The notes beneath the pieces are model-generated. The model was not told the origin of the DNA, made no database searches, and was given only the letters and a program-made list of their open reading frames with translations. A stretch of DNA of 64,000 nt from Scleromitrula shiraiana (taxonomy: Eukaryota > Ascomycota > Leotiomycetes > Helotiales > Sclerotiniaceae), in NCBI GenBank assembly GCA_028455995.1, contig JABELC010000001.1, positions 3,708,501-3,772,500 of the forward strand, written 5' to 3'. The translations under genes and the position numbers were made by a program. This document shows positions 1 through 11,076 of the stretch, in pieces. How positions within the stretch are numbered: position 1 is the first letter of the stretch; the number at the start of each line of letters is the position of its first letter.

Positions 1-944
1 AAATATCAAAATAAATATCAAAATATCAAAATATCAAAAGCCTACATAGAACATAGCGTAAGGGAGACTCACCACCTCCTTGATCCAACATCAATCATTG
101 TTTATTGTCTCATATGTCAAAATGTTAACTCGACGCGAATCGTTCTAGCATGAATTTCATTATTTTCATCGTTCGAGGCTTGACGAATGCCGAGCCGATT
201 GACAGGCATTTCAAAAAACTCGCCTAAAGGGTTGGCAGGCATAAACAAAATCCTAGGAATATCCAAAATAAACAAACATAGAGATGTTTAGGTAGCTAGG
301 TAGCTTTACCAATAACAACAATCGGATTACTTAGTAGCTATCCAATTGAAATCAAATTCGTGCAGTTGACGAAAGTACCATTGCTTTGCACAATCTGGCA
401 GAGCTCGTTTCTTCCAAGAGAAAATTTGTTAGAGAAGTCCTCTCTGCATTTTTGCCATCCACTCGGAATTAAACAGTACGCAACCTGCGTAAGGAGCTAA
501 GGTTGCAGGGTATCGTGCATGAACCTTGAAGGGATTTTGTCATTTCAACTTTCAGCCCATACCCGCAAAATGTGATCTATTCCCCGATCACTTTCGTACC
601 GACGGTAAGATATCGGTCCAAGGGATCAGATGGCGGGTTTAGGGAGAAAGCCTTACCTCCTGGCGTAATATGAGAGATCGCTAGACCCAATCAACTGCTG
701 GATTCTGGATCGATCTACTTTACATGCCACTAGTATCAAGATGCAAAAGAATGCAGCTTCGAGTTAATCCCCGCCAACCTTTTTTCTTGCGCGAGGGATA
801 TAAACATCTCATTGTCTCGTTGATCCGCGATTAGAAACGTCTATCGATTTGCCTATCTTTCTATCTACTTATTGAGGTCTCATCATTCTTCAGATTACCC
901 GGGATACCGATAGGAATTTGCATTACCTACATTCCTCGCCAACG
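1..944. other. Intergenic/upstream region of the first gene
   Basis: No gene is supported. Positions 1-40 hold a short imperfect A-rich repeat built on aaatatcaaa. A TATAAA motif at 799-804 lies about 140 bp upstream of the first ATG and is the best promoter candidate. The stretch just before the gene is pyrimidine-rich, as is usual for fungal 5' leaders. Confidence 0.6.
799..804 (+). promoter_or_regulatory. Candidate TATA box
   Basis: TATAAA lies about 140 bp upstream of the ATG at 945, followed by a pyrimidine-rich leader. Position and context fit a fungal core promoter. There is no transcript evidence. Confidence 0.4.
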
Positions 945-1964
945 ATGGAGGATTCTTATAGTAAATTCTTGAATGCGAGACCTTTTTCTATCGATAATGA
1001 TATGATAACACTTCCTCCACACAAGGACTCTTGCGAAGGCTGGTTATTGTCATCGTCAACTATGATCGTCTCAAAGTCAGAACTCAGGAAAACTCAACCA
1101 TCAACTCCCCCTCCGTATCGCGGTGGGTTGATAATGCAGAAAAAACTCGAACACAAACAAGATTTCACTTTACAAATGGATACCTGGCGGCGACCTTCTC
1201 TGCCAGAAACAGATCCTGGGATGATTGAAGATTTGTCTGGCATATCCGATTCAGAGATATCATCTGATGACGATCCGTTTTCATATTATACTTCTTCATC
1301 AACTTCTAGTCACCCTCCAGAGAAAGAGGAAGAAGTTTGGAATCAATATTTTCATTCAGAACCTAATCGCTCAGCACCACCTCCACCACATATATCACGT
1401 CTCCCCCAGCCTGGGTATTCTCTCTTTCCTACTCCTGCCGCACCACCACTTAAAGAATACTCTCACCACCCAACTCATAAATCATGGCCCGAACAACATT
1501 GGTCCCATCATGCTTGGCCTGAACGTTATGATTCGCGTTGTGACCGACCTGCTCATTCTCGTGCACGAACCACTTCCCCACAGCCAGAAACACCATCTAA
1601 TCTAAGTTTCTGTACTACAGCCAATTATCACTATCCATTTTCTGGACCATCTACTCCTTCCAGTCCTCACCACACTCACCCACCTATCTCGCAATCCAAT
1701 TCCATGACACCATTCATATTAAAATCAGAATTCGACACCGATTCAGACGACGAGGAAGACGAAAACTCCCCTAATACAATGGCAAAAGCTATTGAGGAAA
1801 TGTTTGAGAAATTTCGATCAAGTAGCGGAAGTTCAGCACCGATGGTAAAGATTACTCATGATGAGAAACCAAGAAGATCCAAAGGAGGTTTTAGGCGGAG
1901 TGCTAGTGAAGCATGTGAGGCTCTCAAAGGAGTCTTTAGCAAGAAGTCTCATGGCGGAAATTGA
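945..1964 (+). CDS. Hypothetical Pro/Ser/His-rich protein (339 aa)
   Basis: Single-exon open frame. The frame runs nine codons further upstream but only from a TTG, so the ATG at 945 (MEDSYSKF) is taken as the start. The product is low-complexity and probably largely disordered. It has acidic serine patches (SDSEISSDDD near the first third, DTDSDDEEDE near residue 270), proline/histidine-rich central tracts, and a short predicted helix (AKAIEEMFEKF). The basic C-terminus includes RRSASE, which resembles a phosphorylation site. No signal peptide or membrane segment is seen. The gene stands alone with no operon-like partner. I do not recognise the family. Codon use looks like real coding sequence over the full length. 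Cytosolic or nuclear location would be a guess. Confidence 0.75.
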   Translation: MEDSYSKFLNARPFSIDNDMITLPPHKDSCEGWLLSSSTMIVSKSELRKTQPSTPPPYRGGLIMQKKLEHKQDFTLQMDTWRRPSLPETDPGMIEDLSGISDSEISSDDDPFSYYTSSSTSSHPPEKEEEVWNQYFHSEPNRSAPPPPHISRLPQPGYSLFPTPAAPPLKEYSHHPTHKSWPEQHWSHHAWPERYDSRCDRPAHSRARTTSPQPETPSNLSFCTTANYHYPFSGPSTPSSPHHTHPPISQSNSMTPFILKSEFDTDSDDEEDENSPNTMAKAIEEMFEKFRSSSGSSAPMVKITHDEKPRRSKGGFRRSASEACEALKGVFSKKSHGGN

Positions 1965-4705
1965 TGATTCTTCTTTTCTGTTCATCAGTGGGTTTACGCA
2001 AAGTTCTTTTCTTTTTCTTCCTTAGCGTCGACACGAACAAATGAACATTCGGATGGTGGGCATGAGAAATGATTTACGATCATGATTGTGTGCTGGAATG
2101 ACGAAACACGAGTAATATAATGGGATGGATAACATGTTTGATAATGACATTGATTTTTGGAAACGGGATACAAACGGAAAGCGGAAAATGGGATAAAAAA
2201 GAATTACGTTGTTGGTATTGGCCTACACAAAAGTCTACTTTTTGAAGGAGTATATCCAGACTTTTGTCTGTGTTGTTTAATTTATTAAAGATGGGTGGTT
2301 TGCCGGTGGGTTAGGTTGAGGTACAACCTTCTACATTGTGTTTCTTCCTATCTACGTTGTAGGGATTTCAAAAGATGTTTTTTTACTTGGAGTTGAGGAT
2401 ACATTCATTTTCTCATTGATTGATGAATATGATGATATGATATGATGGATGAGGATATACACAAAACAAAAAGCTATGAGCTATTAGTCTTAAGCAATAT
2501 GCAATAAGCAATATAATTATTATTATTATTATTATCATTACCCAGATCCCCAGTACAGTATTGCCATCACGTATCTGGCTTTGTCTCTATTCTCAGCTCG
2601 AAAGGGGGCTGGAAAATACCAATAATTTGAGAACAAATCATGGTATATTTTATAACAATATCACGATTGAGAGTTGAGACAGCAGCAATGCCAAGGTATT
2701 AGCCGTATTTGGGGGTATGGAATACGAGATGAGGATCATTGCATCGATTTCTATTTTCAAACTCACATTGCATCGCATCATTGTAGCGCAGTATCTTTGC
2801 TTCGTTTAGCCCAATATATATTTGCATGTTCGAAGATTAGACCTTGTCCTGGTTCTTGCAGATAGATAGCTTTTCTCCCCTTATAGCTGAAATATTCAAG
2901 ATATTGGTTGGTTTTTGCGCGATGGCAGGCTTCGACCTCCGTACGTATCGTTTGAATGATACCAGAGGTTTAGAATCCATTTTTCCTGTCATTGTCAAAT
3001 ATAGGATATTGACTTCTCTAATGAATGAATGAATTTCGGTCAAAATCCCATTATGTTAACAGCCGCTGATATAGATCCAGCCCAGATGCGACGAATTATT
3101 CGATCCGGGTGCTCATGAGTTTCTCTCTAAACACGAACATTTTCCACAATAACACAATCCAATCGTTAAATAGCTCTATATTTTCTTTTCTTTCGGCAGC
3201 CACAAAAACGCGTGTATGTTGGCATCAGATGTGGTATGTTAATAAGCAATACAGTTGTTTTCAGAACTAGAAATCTAATTTCCTGAATTTGAAGGATGGA
3301 TGTCATTTTGATCTGAAGATTATATCCCACTTCAATATTCATGCTTCGGGACCCTCAACTGAAAGTGCTGTGGGGAGGATATATTACTACTCCGTACGTC
3401 TGCCGAAAATGTCACGGGCTTCTCGTTTTCAGGTATTTTACAACGGTGCAAACGGGCCCGTTACAGCGTACCGAGAAGCCGTACCTGATAACATTTTTCA
3501 CCACGATTTTGCTCGACAACCATGAGTCTATCTATGTACGGTATATACAACTCAGCCAGCTGTGCAAAAATTGGCTGAACATTGAGACGATTACGATTCG
3601 ATTGCACAAGCACAATTGGAATTATTCTCTGCATAGAACGGATTACGGGTATCTCTGCCATGTGGGGATCGTGAAAGCATCCGCCAAATGTCACACAAAC
3701 AGGTGCGAGGTGGGTATAATGGAAGAGTTCATCTGATCGTGACAGCAGTTCAAATATGTACTACAGTACACAGAGCAGACATATCCGTACATATATGCCA
3801 CCCTCACCCTACCTATCAGAGACGTTTGAATCCATATGAACAAGCCCGCATCTATGTGGTGGAAGTACAAATGAATGAACAGAATAATGGTGTTCGCCTC
3901 GTGTGTTTATTTCATATCACGCACAATCAAGAAGAGCACGACTTATACAGTACCCAATGACTCCAAATTGCCACATTAGGTCTACCGGTCCAATTTTTCA
4001 CCACAGGCCCAAAGTTGAATCAGTAGAGCAGGAAGTCGGATGTTTCCGTCTGTCAGTCAGTAAGCTTATTTGGACGAATGCCCAGGAACGGGAGATAGGA
4101 GGTAAGGCTCTGGTACAGTATGTGGAAATTTTGGTTTGATCTCTTAGCGATGTACAATCTTTTGGGAATTTGGGTGCAATACTGTTGGTGTAAGGTAGAT
4201 TATTTATCTATCTGCTAGATCCTCCCTTGGTCTATTTTGTGTAAGGTTTACTTACATTCTTTGATGTGGAATTCTTGCTAGTTTGATGTAACATTCCCCT
4301 CATTCTTTCTGAACCTCGAGAACCGCAGAATTCCTGAATGCTGTTTGATTTACAGATTTCTCTTCTGTAATTTTGATGTCAATTGTTTTGAGAATGGAGC
4401 AACTTTATTTTGTGGCTGCTTTAATTATTTCACTTTCCTGCGACACACAACAGGGACGACTACCTCGAATGAGTTGGTTGACTCCACTGTGAAACGTCGT
4501 TAATATCGTACGTAAGCAAGGTGATTTTATTTAAAAGAAGTTACCCGTCATCTATTGAATGAAGAACCTTTGTTAAGCTTTTTATCCTTCCATTTCTAAA
4601 CACTTCAGATATCGTCTACTTTACCGACCTACAAAAGCGCTCCATCAAACGAAAAGGAAGGTCAGACTCAAAATATCCATTAACTCCCTTTAAACAACCA
4701 TCACA
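1965..4705. other. Long gene-poor stretch
   Basis: About 2.7 kb with only short open frames on both strands (such as 3289-3525, 3341-3736 and 3688-3960) that overlap each other and show no recognisable protein. It contains a TTA/ATT microsatellite at about 2517-2536 and a 10-bp perfect inverted repeat (2227-2236 with 2258-2267) about 260 bp after the first gene. A non-coding transcript or unrecognised gene cannot be excluded. Confidence 0.55.
2227..2267. repeat. 10-bp inverted repeat, hairpin-capable
   Basis: ACAAAAGTCT at 2227-2236 is the exact reverse complement of AGACTTTTGT at 2258-2267, separated by 21 nt. It lies about 260 bp past the stop of the preceding gene and could fall in its 3' UTR. 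Its role is unknown. Confidence 0.5.
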
Positions 4706-5095
4706 ATGGACGATATCGATATAATTCCCGGTTTCTTCTCCATCAACTCCGGCGTGCTGATTTTCGTCGCTTTCCTCATAATCGTATCGGTGCTGTTAAA
4801 GATATGGACAGACGTAAGAAGGTTACCAACCGCGAGAGATCTAGAAATGCATAGGGTGAACTGGGCTTAGATTTATCGCTCTAAAAGCTGTTTGATACAG
4901 TATTCACACCTCGGAATTCACGATGGGAATTCTATTCTATCTGGAAGATGGGATCTAATAAACGCCAATTCATTTGGATATTGGACTCATGAGTTCGGGG
5001 TGAAGATTTCTACGAGCTCTTTGCTGCTGGCTCGTATTCTTCTACCGCACTTAAATCTGTTTCATCTGGTCTCGGATAACTTTGCAGGACAATGA
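4706..5095 (+). CDS. Candidate small single-pass membrane protein (100 aa spliced, 54 aa unspliced)
   Basis: The ATG at 4706 has a good fungal start context (cacaATGG). The first 36 residues hold one strongly hydrophobic segment (SGVLIFVAFLIIVSVLLKIW). Read without splicing, the frame stops at 4870 (54 aa). A GTAAGA donor at 4814 and a TACAG acceptor ending at 4900 would remove 87 nt in phase 0 and join a further 64 codons, ending at 5095 (100 aa). The spliced tail has no recognisable domain. The membrane segment is the strongest part of the call. No homologue is recognised, so either form, or no gene at all, is possible. Transcript evidence would settle it. Confidence 0.4.
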
Positions 5096-6226
5096 CCAGT
5101 GAAACTCTCCTTGAATAAGAAGTTGGATATGAATCGTGTTGGGAGAAAATTGGAGGACAGATGCCGAAGTACAGACCTCTGCAGCGAGTTCTTTACGTAC
5201 ATGGATCAACTCGTTTTACTCTTTAGACATGGAGTATTTCACAGCGCGCGGATGTTTAACCCTATTAGTTAATTGATATTAACTACAGCCCTCATCCTTG
5301 ATTGCAAGGGGCTAGATTGTGGTAGCATTTTCAAAGACCGTACGAGACTACAGGAACGATGGAGTAGCAGCACCAATGATGAGGACAAACCGATGCTAAA
5401 GGCGTTAGCCGTCTTCGACGGTTCACTCTTAACCCACATCATTTCACCAATCTCATCTCGCACAAAGTTTTATTTCCCCAGGCACAACATTCTGTCTCAT
5501 CAACTACAAGCACTAGGTATGTAGTGGTGATTGCTGCTAGGCGGAGGAGGACAGGGTGGATCAACGGACTTTTGAGGAATATGTATTGTATACAACTCAT
5601 TGAAAGCCCTACGGCAGTCAGAAAGATACCTCTTTGCATTGTTAGGATGACTCAGTTGTGTGTAATTTAATCACCCATCACTAGTTATTGTAATTAGTAT
5701 CAATCCATAGGAAAGAAGACCAGTTGACATCAGAAACGATCACAAGCATAGCCTAGCTACTACTTGTCACCCATCATCTCCAATCAAACATTGACTTGTA
5801 CCATGTCTTCTTCAGTTCACAAAATACTCTCAGAAAGTTTTGTTTTGCTGGGAAGGATGTACCAAAAATAAAAACCAACCTCCTCCTCGGTAATCATCGC
5901 TTACTATCGGGACTATGATATGTGTTTCCATTTGAAAACCATTTTCACAGTCATGATGATTTTTTCCAGCTGAAGAATATCCATATTTCTGGATTTATTC
6001 ATTTGCATAGACCCCCAACTATCTATTAATGCCTTAGTATCACAGCATTGATGCCTTATATTGAATATTATCACCACCCCGGAGAAAACCCCTCCTTCCA
6101 CTTTTGAAATAGCCACGATTTGATTTTCTCCTCTACTATCACCCCACCTTCCCCTTCCACTTCTATCAGTAGTTTGAACCGCCTTTTCCCTTTCATCTAA
6201 TTCATCGATCATAAATCTATTGATAT
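5096..6226. other. Intergenic region upstream of the aminopeptidase
   Basis: I see no supported gene. Short open frames on both strands (5269-5639, 5913-6212) mirror each other and have no motifs. The last 250 bp before 6227 are pyrimidine-rich and probably the promoter and leader of the aminopeptidase gene. Confidence 0.55.
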
Positions 6227-8442
6227 ATGAATTCCCTCCTTTCTATCGGACGAAGTATAATCACGTCTGCACAACGAATATCACCTACAAGTCCAATAGT
6301 AAAGACAACATTACGCACAATGGCTACAGCCAATACGCCACGTGATCCTAACACACTATCGAACTACAATAACTGGAGAACTAAGCATACAATTGCTGAT
6401 CTTGCCATCGATTTCAAGAAACAGCGCGTTCACGGGACCGTGACTCTTCAACTCGAATCTATCACCAACAAAGAATCCGAGGAGATCGTCCTTGATACGA
6501 GCTTCTTAGATGTTCAAAATGTCACAGTCGATGGGAGCAAGAGCGAGGAATGGACTTTAAAAGAACGCTCTGAGCCATACGGAAGTCCACTTTCAATCAG
6601 AATTCCTGGTGGGGCTACAAAAGGCGCTATCGTCGCACTCGGCATTACACTCTCGACCACCGATAAATGTACAGCCTTACAATGGCTCACACCCGCTCAG
6701 ACATCAAACAAAAAGTTCCCTTACATGTTCTCCCAATGTCAAGCCATCCATAACCGTTCTATTTTCCCATGTCAGGATACTCCGGACGTGAAAAGTACCT
6801 ATGAATTCCGCATTCGATCCCCTTTACCCGTTGTCGCAAGTGGGCTGCCAAGAGGCGCAAATCTATTTGAGCATGGCAAGGATGGTGAGGCTGGGACTCT
6901 TCTTTATTCATTCTACCAAGAAATCCCTATGCCGGCCTATCTCTTTGCTCTTGCATCGGGAGATATAGCCACTGCTTCCATTGGACCTCGATCGCTTATT
7001 GTCACGGGCCCGGAGGAGCTCGCCGACGCGAAATGGGAATTTGAAAATGATACTGAGAAATTTATTGAGGCTGCTGAAAAGATTGTGTTCCCTTATGAAT
7101 GGACCCAATACAATGTTTTGGTCTTGCCGCCAAGTTTTCCTGTTAGAACTCCCTACTCTCATACCACAAAATTATCCGCTAACGTCTAATTTACTTTAGT
7201 ATGGCGGAATGGAGAATCCTGTCTTCACCTTTGCTACACCAACTCTCATCAGTGGTGATAGGGAAAATGTTGATGTTGTTGCCCACGAATTGAGCCATAG
7301 TTGGAGCGGCAATTTGGTATCTAATGCTAGTTGGGAGCATTTGTAGGTTCCCCCCAAATTTTCAGTCTATTCATGTATCGATACAAGATGTACTAAACTT
7401 TGTGAAGCTGGTTGAATGAGGGTTGGACTATCTATTTGGAAAGACGCATTATTGCTGCTGTTCATGGTGAACCGTATAGAGATTTCTCTTCGATCATTGG
7501 ATGGAAAGCTTTGGGTATGCATCCTTACAATATGAGATAACTGTAAACTAATATTTCTCACAGAGGATTCTGTTGCATTGTTCGGTGAGGATCACGAGTT
7601 CACGAAACTTGTTATCGATCTCAAGGGCAAAGATCCAGATGACGCTTTTAGCAGTGTACCTTACGAAAAGGTAAGTAATTCAGATCGTAAAAACGCTACA
7701 TCATAAATCTAAACATGATTAGGGCTTCCATTTTCTTTACTATCTCGAGAAACTTGTCGGAAAATCTACCTGGGATAAATTCATTCCCCACTACTTCAAA
7801 ACCTGGTCCAGAAAATCCCTCGACTCTTACGAGTTTAAAGCCACTTTACTCGATTTCTTTGCTTCAGACAAAGACGCCTCTAAAGCTTTAGAATCAGTTG
7901 ATTGGGACTCCTGGTTCTACAAGCCTGGCTTACCACCTAAGCCAGAATTTGATACCAGTATGGTTGATAAATGTTATGCTCTAGCTGATAAATGGGAATC
8001 AAAGGTAAATTTACGTCCTTTAATCTGTCAAATTAAACTAACTAACCACTCCTAGGACTATGTTCCTTCACCATCCGATATTGAAGGATGGACTGCCAAC
8101 CAAATTGTCGTATTCCTTCAGCGTGTACAACTCTTTACTACACCCCTCACACCCTCACAGAGCCGTGCAATGGGTGAAACCTACTCCCTAGTCAACACAC
8201 GAAACGTCGAACTCAGCTCCCGGTACTTCGGTGTTGGATTGGCTGCAAAAGATGAATCCGTTTATCTGCCCACTGCTGAATTGTTAGGAAAAGTCGGTAG
8301 AATGAAGTTTGTGAGAACTCTGTATAGGAAATTGGTATTGGTGGATAGGAAGTTGGCCGAGGAGACTTTTGAGAAGAACAGAGACTTTTATCATCCAATT
8401 TGTAGAGCGCAGGTTGAGAAGGATTTGAAGGAAGATCAGTGA
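6227..8442 (+). CDS. Leukotriene A-4 hydrolase / bifunctional aminopeptidase (M1 family)
   Basis: Zinc aminopeptidase of the LTA4H/yeast Lap2 type, which removes N-terminal residues from peptides and may have epoxide-hydrolase activity. Six exons: 6227-7141, 7200-7342, 7408-7514, 7564-7670, 7723-8004, 8056-8442. Together they give 646 aa, close to yeast (671) and human (611). Exon 2 carries the substrate motif GGMEN and the zinc site HELSH at about residues 334-338. The third ligand Glu lies 19 residues after the last His in NEGW, recovered only after splicing intron 2, which supports the model. The C-terminal helical domain ([13 protein letters not shown] onward) is complete. The first 30 residues are basic and Ser/Thr-rich, so the long form could be mitochondrial. 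A second ATG at about 6320 (MATANTPRD) would give a cytosolic form. Confidence 0.95.
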
Positions 8443-8570
8443 GTTTATATCGTGATAGGTATTTACTAGTATCAATCAAAAGAAACTCTTCCACAAAAAT
8501 TTACAAGTTTACAATAATTCACTTCATCTAGATTTGAGGATGCGCATAATCTGAATCGAGCGTATGTTCA

Positions 8571-10474
8571 TCATGGAGATCTTTTCATCTCCAGAGCGTA
8601 CCTATAACCTAATCCTAATCGATCCATGTATCTTCCATATTCTGTAGCCAAACGCTCAGAGATGTATTGAATTCCTGCCGTACGATAGTAACCTGGTTCT
8701 ACATACGCCAATCCTGTCACGTTGACATCAAGGACGATATTCTTTGGGTCTTCTAATGTATACTTAAGTCAAGTCACACATCCCACTATCACATATGTTA
8801 GCATCCATATCTACCTACTCATCGTCCGGACCTGTATTCTCTGAATTCTTCCCTTGGAAGTCTGAAAGACCTAAGGGAAATAAAGGAGACCCGCAACATA
8901 GGTTTCAAAATATAAGAACTCACCACTACCATCCAAAAAGTTCCGATCACCACCAACGATAAAACCCACCCAAGCCCTACTCATCCTCGCCGCCACCCTC
9001 GCAAACGTCTCCGATTCCCCCTCAAACGAATTCACGGCCATCGCATTCTCATACCCCTCCCCACCCACATTATCAAAAAGAAACGCGACCTCCTGGAAAT
9101 GCGTCGCGCCCGTATAATCCGCAACCCCATTAGCCAATACATTAAACACGTACGAGAAACTCGTTACGTTTTATTTCGCCCACGCTTTACTCAGCAATCT
9201 CTTCGGTGCATGTTATACGAGATCTCCGGCATATGTGGCCGAGCGCTTCCATTGGTGGCCTAGATATGCTTGTGCGGGGGCGGGACTGCCGGATAATGTT
9301 GCGGGGATGCCGATGTAGAGGATATCGGGGTAGTTGCGGTCGTATCATTGATTCCGGCCGATCATATCATAGCGAGGAATTGCTCTGTGGTATTAATACC
9401 TTTCGTAGCAAACATAGCGCCCTCATTATAGTTCCTCCCAGTCAGCAAGGGGGCTTTTACAAATCTGCCATCTAGGACTTGCTTGGTGCCAGAATCAACA
9501 ATAAGATCGTTGTCGATTTGCACACCCCAACTTATTCCGGATGTCATAGAACTATTGAGAACAGAGCTAAGGAGATCCGTAGGTACAGCCCGAAGACACG
9601 CTAACGTATCATTTGCACCACTACAATTCACCGCCGCAGTGATATCTCGATAATGAGGTTCTCACGCCTCCGGCGTACTATATCTCCTCGAAGCAGTCGG
9701 CCCACCACTTTGCCTGATCGCCCCGCGAAACAAATGATCATCGCGACCATTATACGCCACGAGCTGAACACCTACATCCGTAACCCCGACACTTTCTCCC
9801 CAGATAGTATCTTTCTCCCTATCGCCTCCAAATGCCCCAGCATTCTCCTGAATCCAATGAAGAGCCAATCTCCGATCACGAAATCCGATATTGGCCGCTC
9901 CTGCATCGAGGATCTCTTGTCCATACATAAATCCCCAGCCGGAAAGTCGGTGCTGGATACTAATTCCAATGATGGGTGCTCGTGCTGCTACGGATTGCTG
10001 GACTATGAACGAGAGATTAGAGCGGGGATCTCGACCACCGCCTTTGTAGTTACCTCCGCCGTGAATCCAGACTCCGTTGGGGAGTTTACTGTCGGGTGGG
10101 AGTCCGCTGGGACGGATCACGTTAAGTGTGAGACAGTCTTCTAATACCATGTTTCCGAGTACCCAATCATCGCTTCCGTAGCCGATGCATTCGGGAGAGG
10201 ACTCGGTAGCATTTTTGGGCTCCGCCCATGTTTAATTAAGAGGTTGTGCTTTCCGAAATCGTAAATCTCCTACAGGTGGTTGGGTGAATGGAATTCCGAG
10301 GAATACATCTTGATTGTAGGTGGGGAGGTACTTTCCATAATATGAACCATTCAAGACATTGACCGTTGGAGCTCCTGTTGATCCATTGGTTTGTTGAGTG
10401 ATCATTGTTGCTAAGGAAGTAGATAGGAATTGGAGTAAAATCAAAGAAAGCATTTGAGATCGAAAACTAGCCAT
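8571..10474 (-). pseudogene. Decayed secreted type-B carboxylesterase/lipase
   Basis: Carboxylesterase of the alpha/beta-hydrolase type-B family. The ATG at 10474 opens a signal-peptide-like start (MASFRSQMLSLILLQF). The coding-strand sequence then keeps family order: FLGIPFTQPPVGDLRF, EDCLTLNV, the oxyanion motif HGGG, and the nucleophile elbow GESVG, where GESAG is usual. NEGAMF and C-terminal blocks follow, with two recognisable introns near 8930-8875 and 8818-8760. In-frame stops occur at 10232-10234 (TAA), 9662-9664 (TGA), 9362-9364 (TGA), 9213-9215 (TAA) and 9171-9173 (TAA). A frameshift lies near 9335-9350, after which homology continues in another frame (YPDILYIGIPATLSGS). A TATATAA on the minus strand about 100 bp upstream of the ATG remains. 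No full-length enzyme can be made. Ends are approximate. Confidence 0.88.
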
Positions 10475-11076
10475 TATCAATCACATTTGCCAACAGGCTT
10501 GCTTCACGTATTCAAAGACACTTGTAATATTTTCAGACAAGAAAACAATGCTCAACACTTGCAGAGTCCTCGATCATTAATTATATAAACTTACTAGAAC
10601 CTTCAATGTTGGTGGGGCAGCTGCACATAGCAACCAAGCTCTGTCGTAATTGATCCCCAGGTACCCCGCAGTTTGACATACAACTCATGACATCCCCACA
10701 CTTGACCTGTGTATTCAAGTGCTAGTGAATTTTCTCCACAGAGTCTGAAACCACTCGAACAACCACTCAATGGAGATAAGGAAGTGTTCATCCGTCGCAT
10801 CTATATTAATGTCTTGATTTGCTTTTAATCGGCACATAAACATGTAAAAGATGTGCAGTAACTTGATAATATAACAATCTCGGAACATCAGTGAGATGGT
10901 GGAGCAATGACTAAATTACAAATTGAAATGTACAGAGAAACACAAAGTAGCAACATTTTGTTTGTTGTTTTACATAGGGGGAAATAAACAGCAAAAACAT
11001 GATAGCAAAAAGTTGTCGATATAAATACCGCAAAGCAAGATTTTTGTGAAATGCATCAACAATCCCACTTATGAGA
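10475..11076. other. Intergenic spacer between esterase remnant and AA5 oxidase
   Basis: No gene is supported. It holds the former esterase promoter side (TATATAA near 10580 on the minus strand) and the 3' flank of the AA5 oxidase. Small open frames here show no motifs. A short Cys/Ser patch at 10603-10800 on the minus strand (CGENSLALEYTGQVWGC) is too short to call. Confidence 0.5.

Noticed and set aside
3289..4139. Cluster of overlapping frames of 78-131 codons on both strands
   Set aside because: They overlap in several frames, have no motifs, no signal peptide and no splice pattern that joins them.
5913..6212. 99-codon minus-strand frame just upstream of the aminopeptidase
   Set aside because: It lies in the pyrimidine-rich leader of that gene and has no features of its own.
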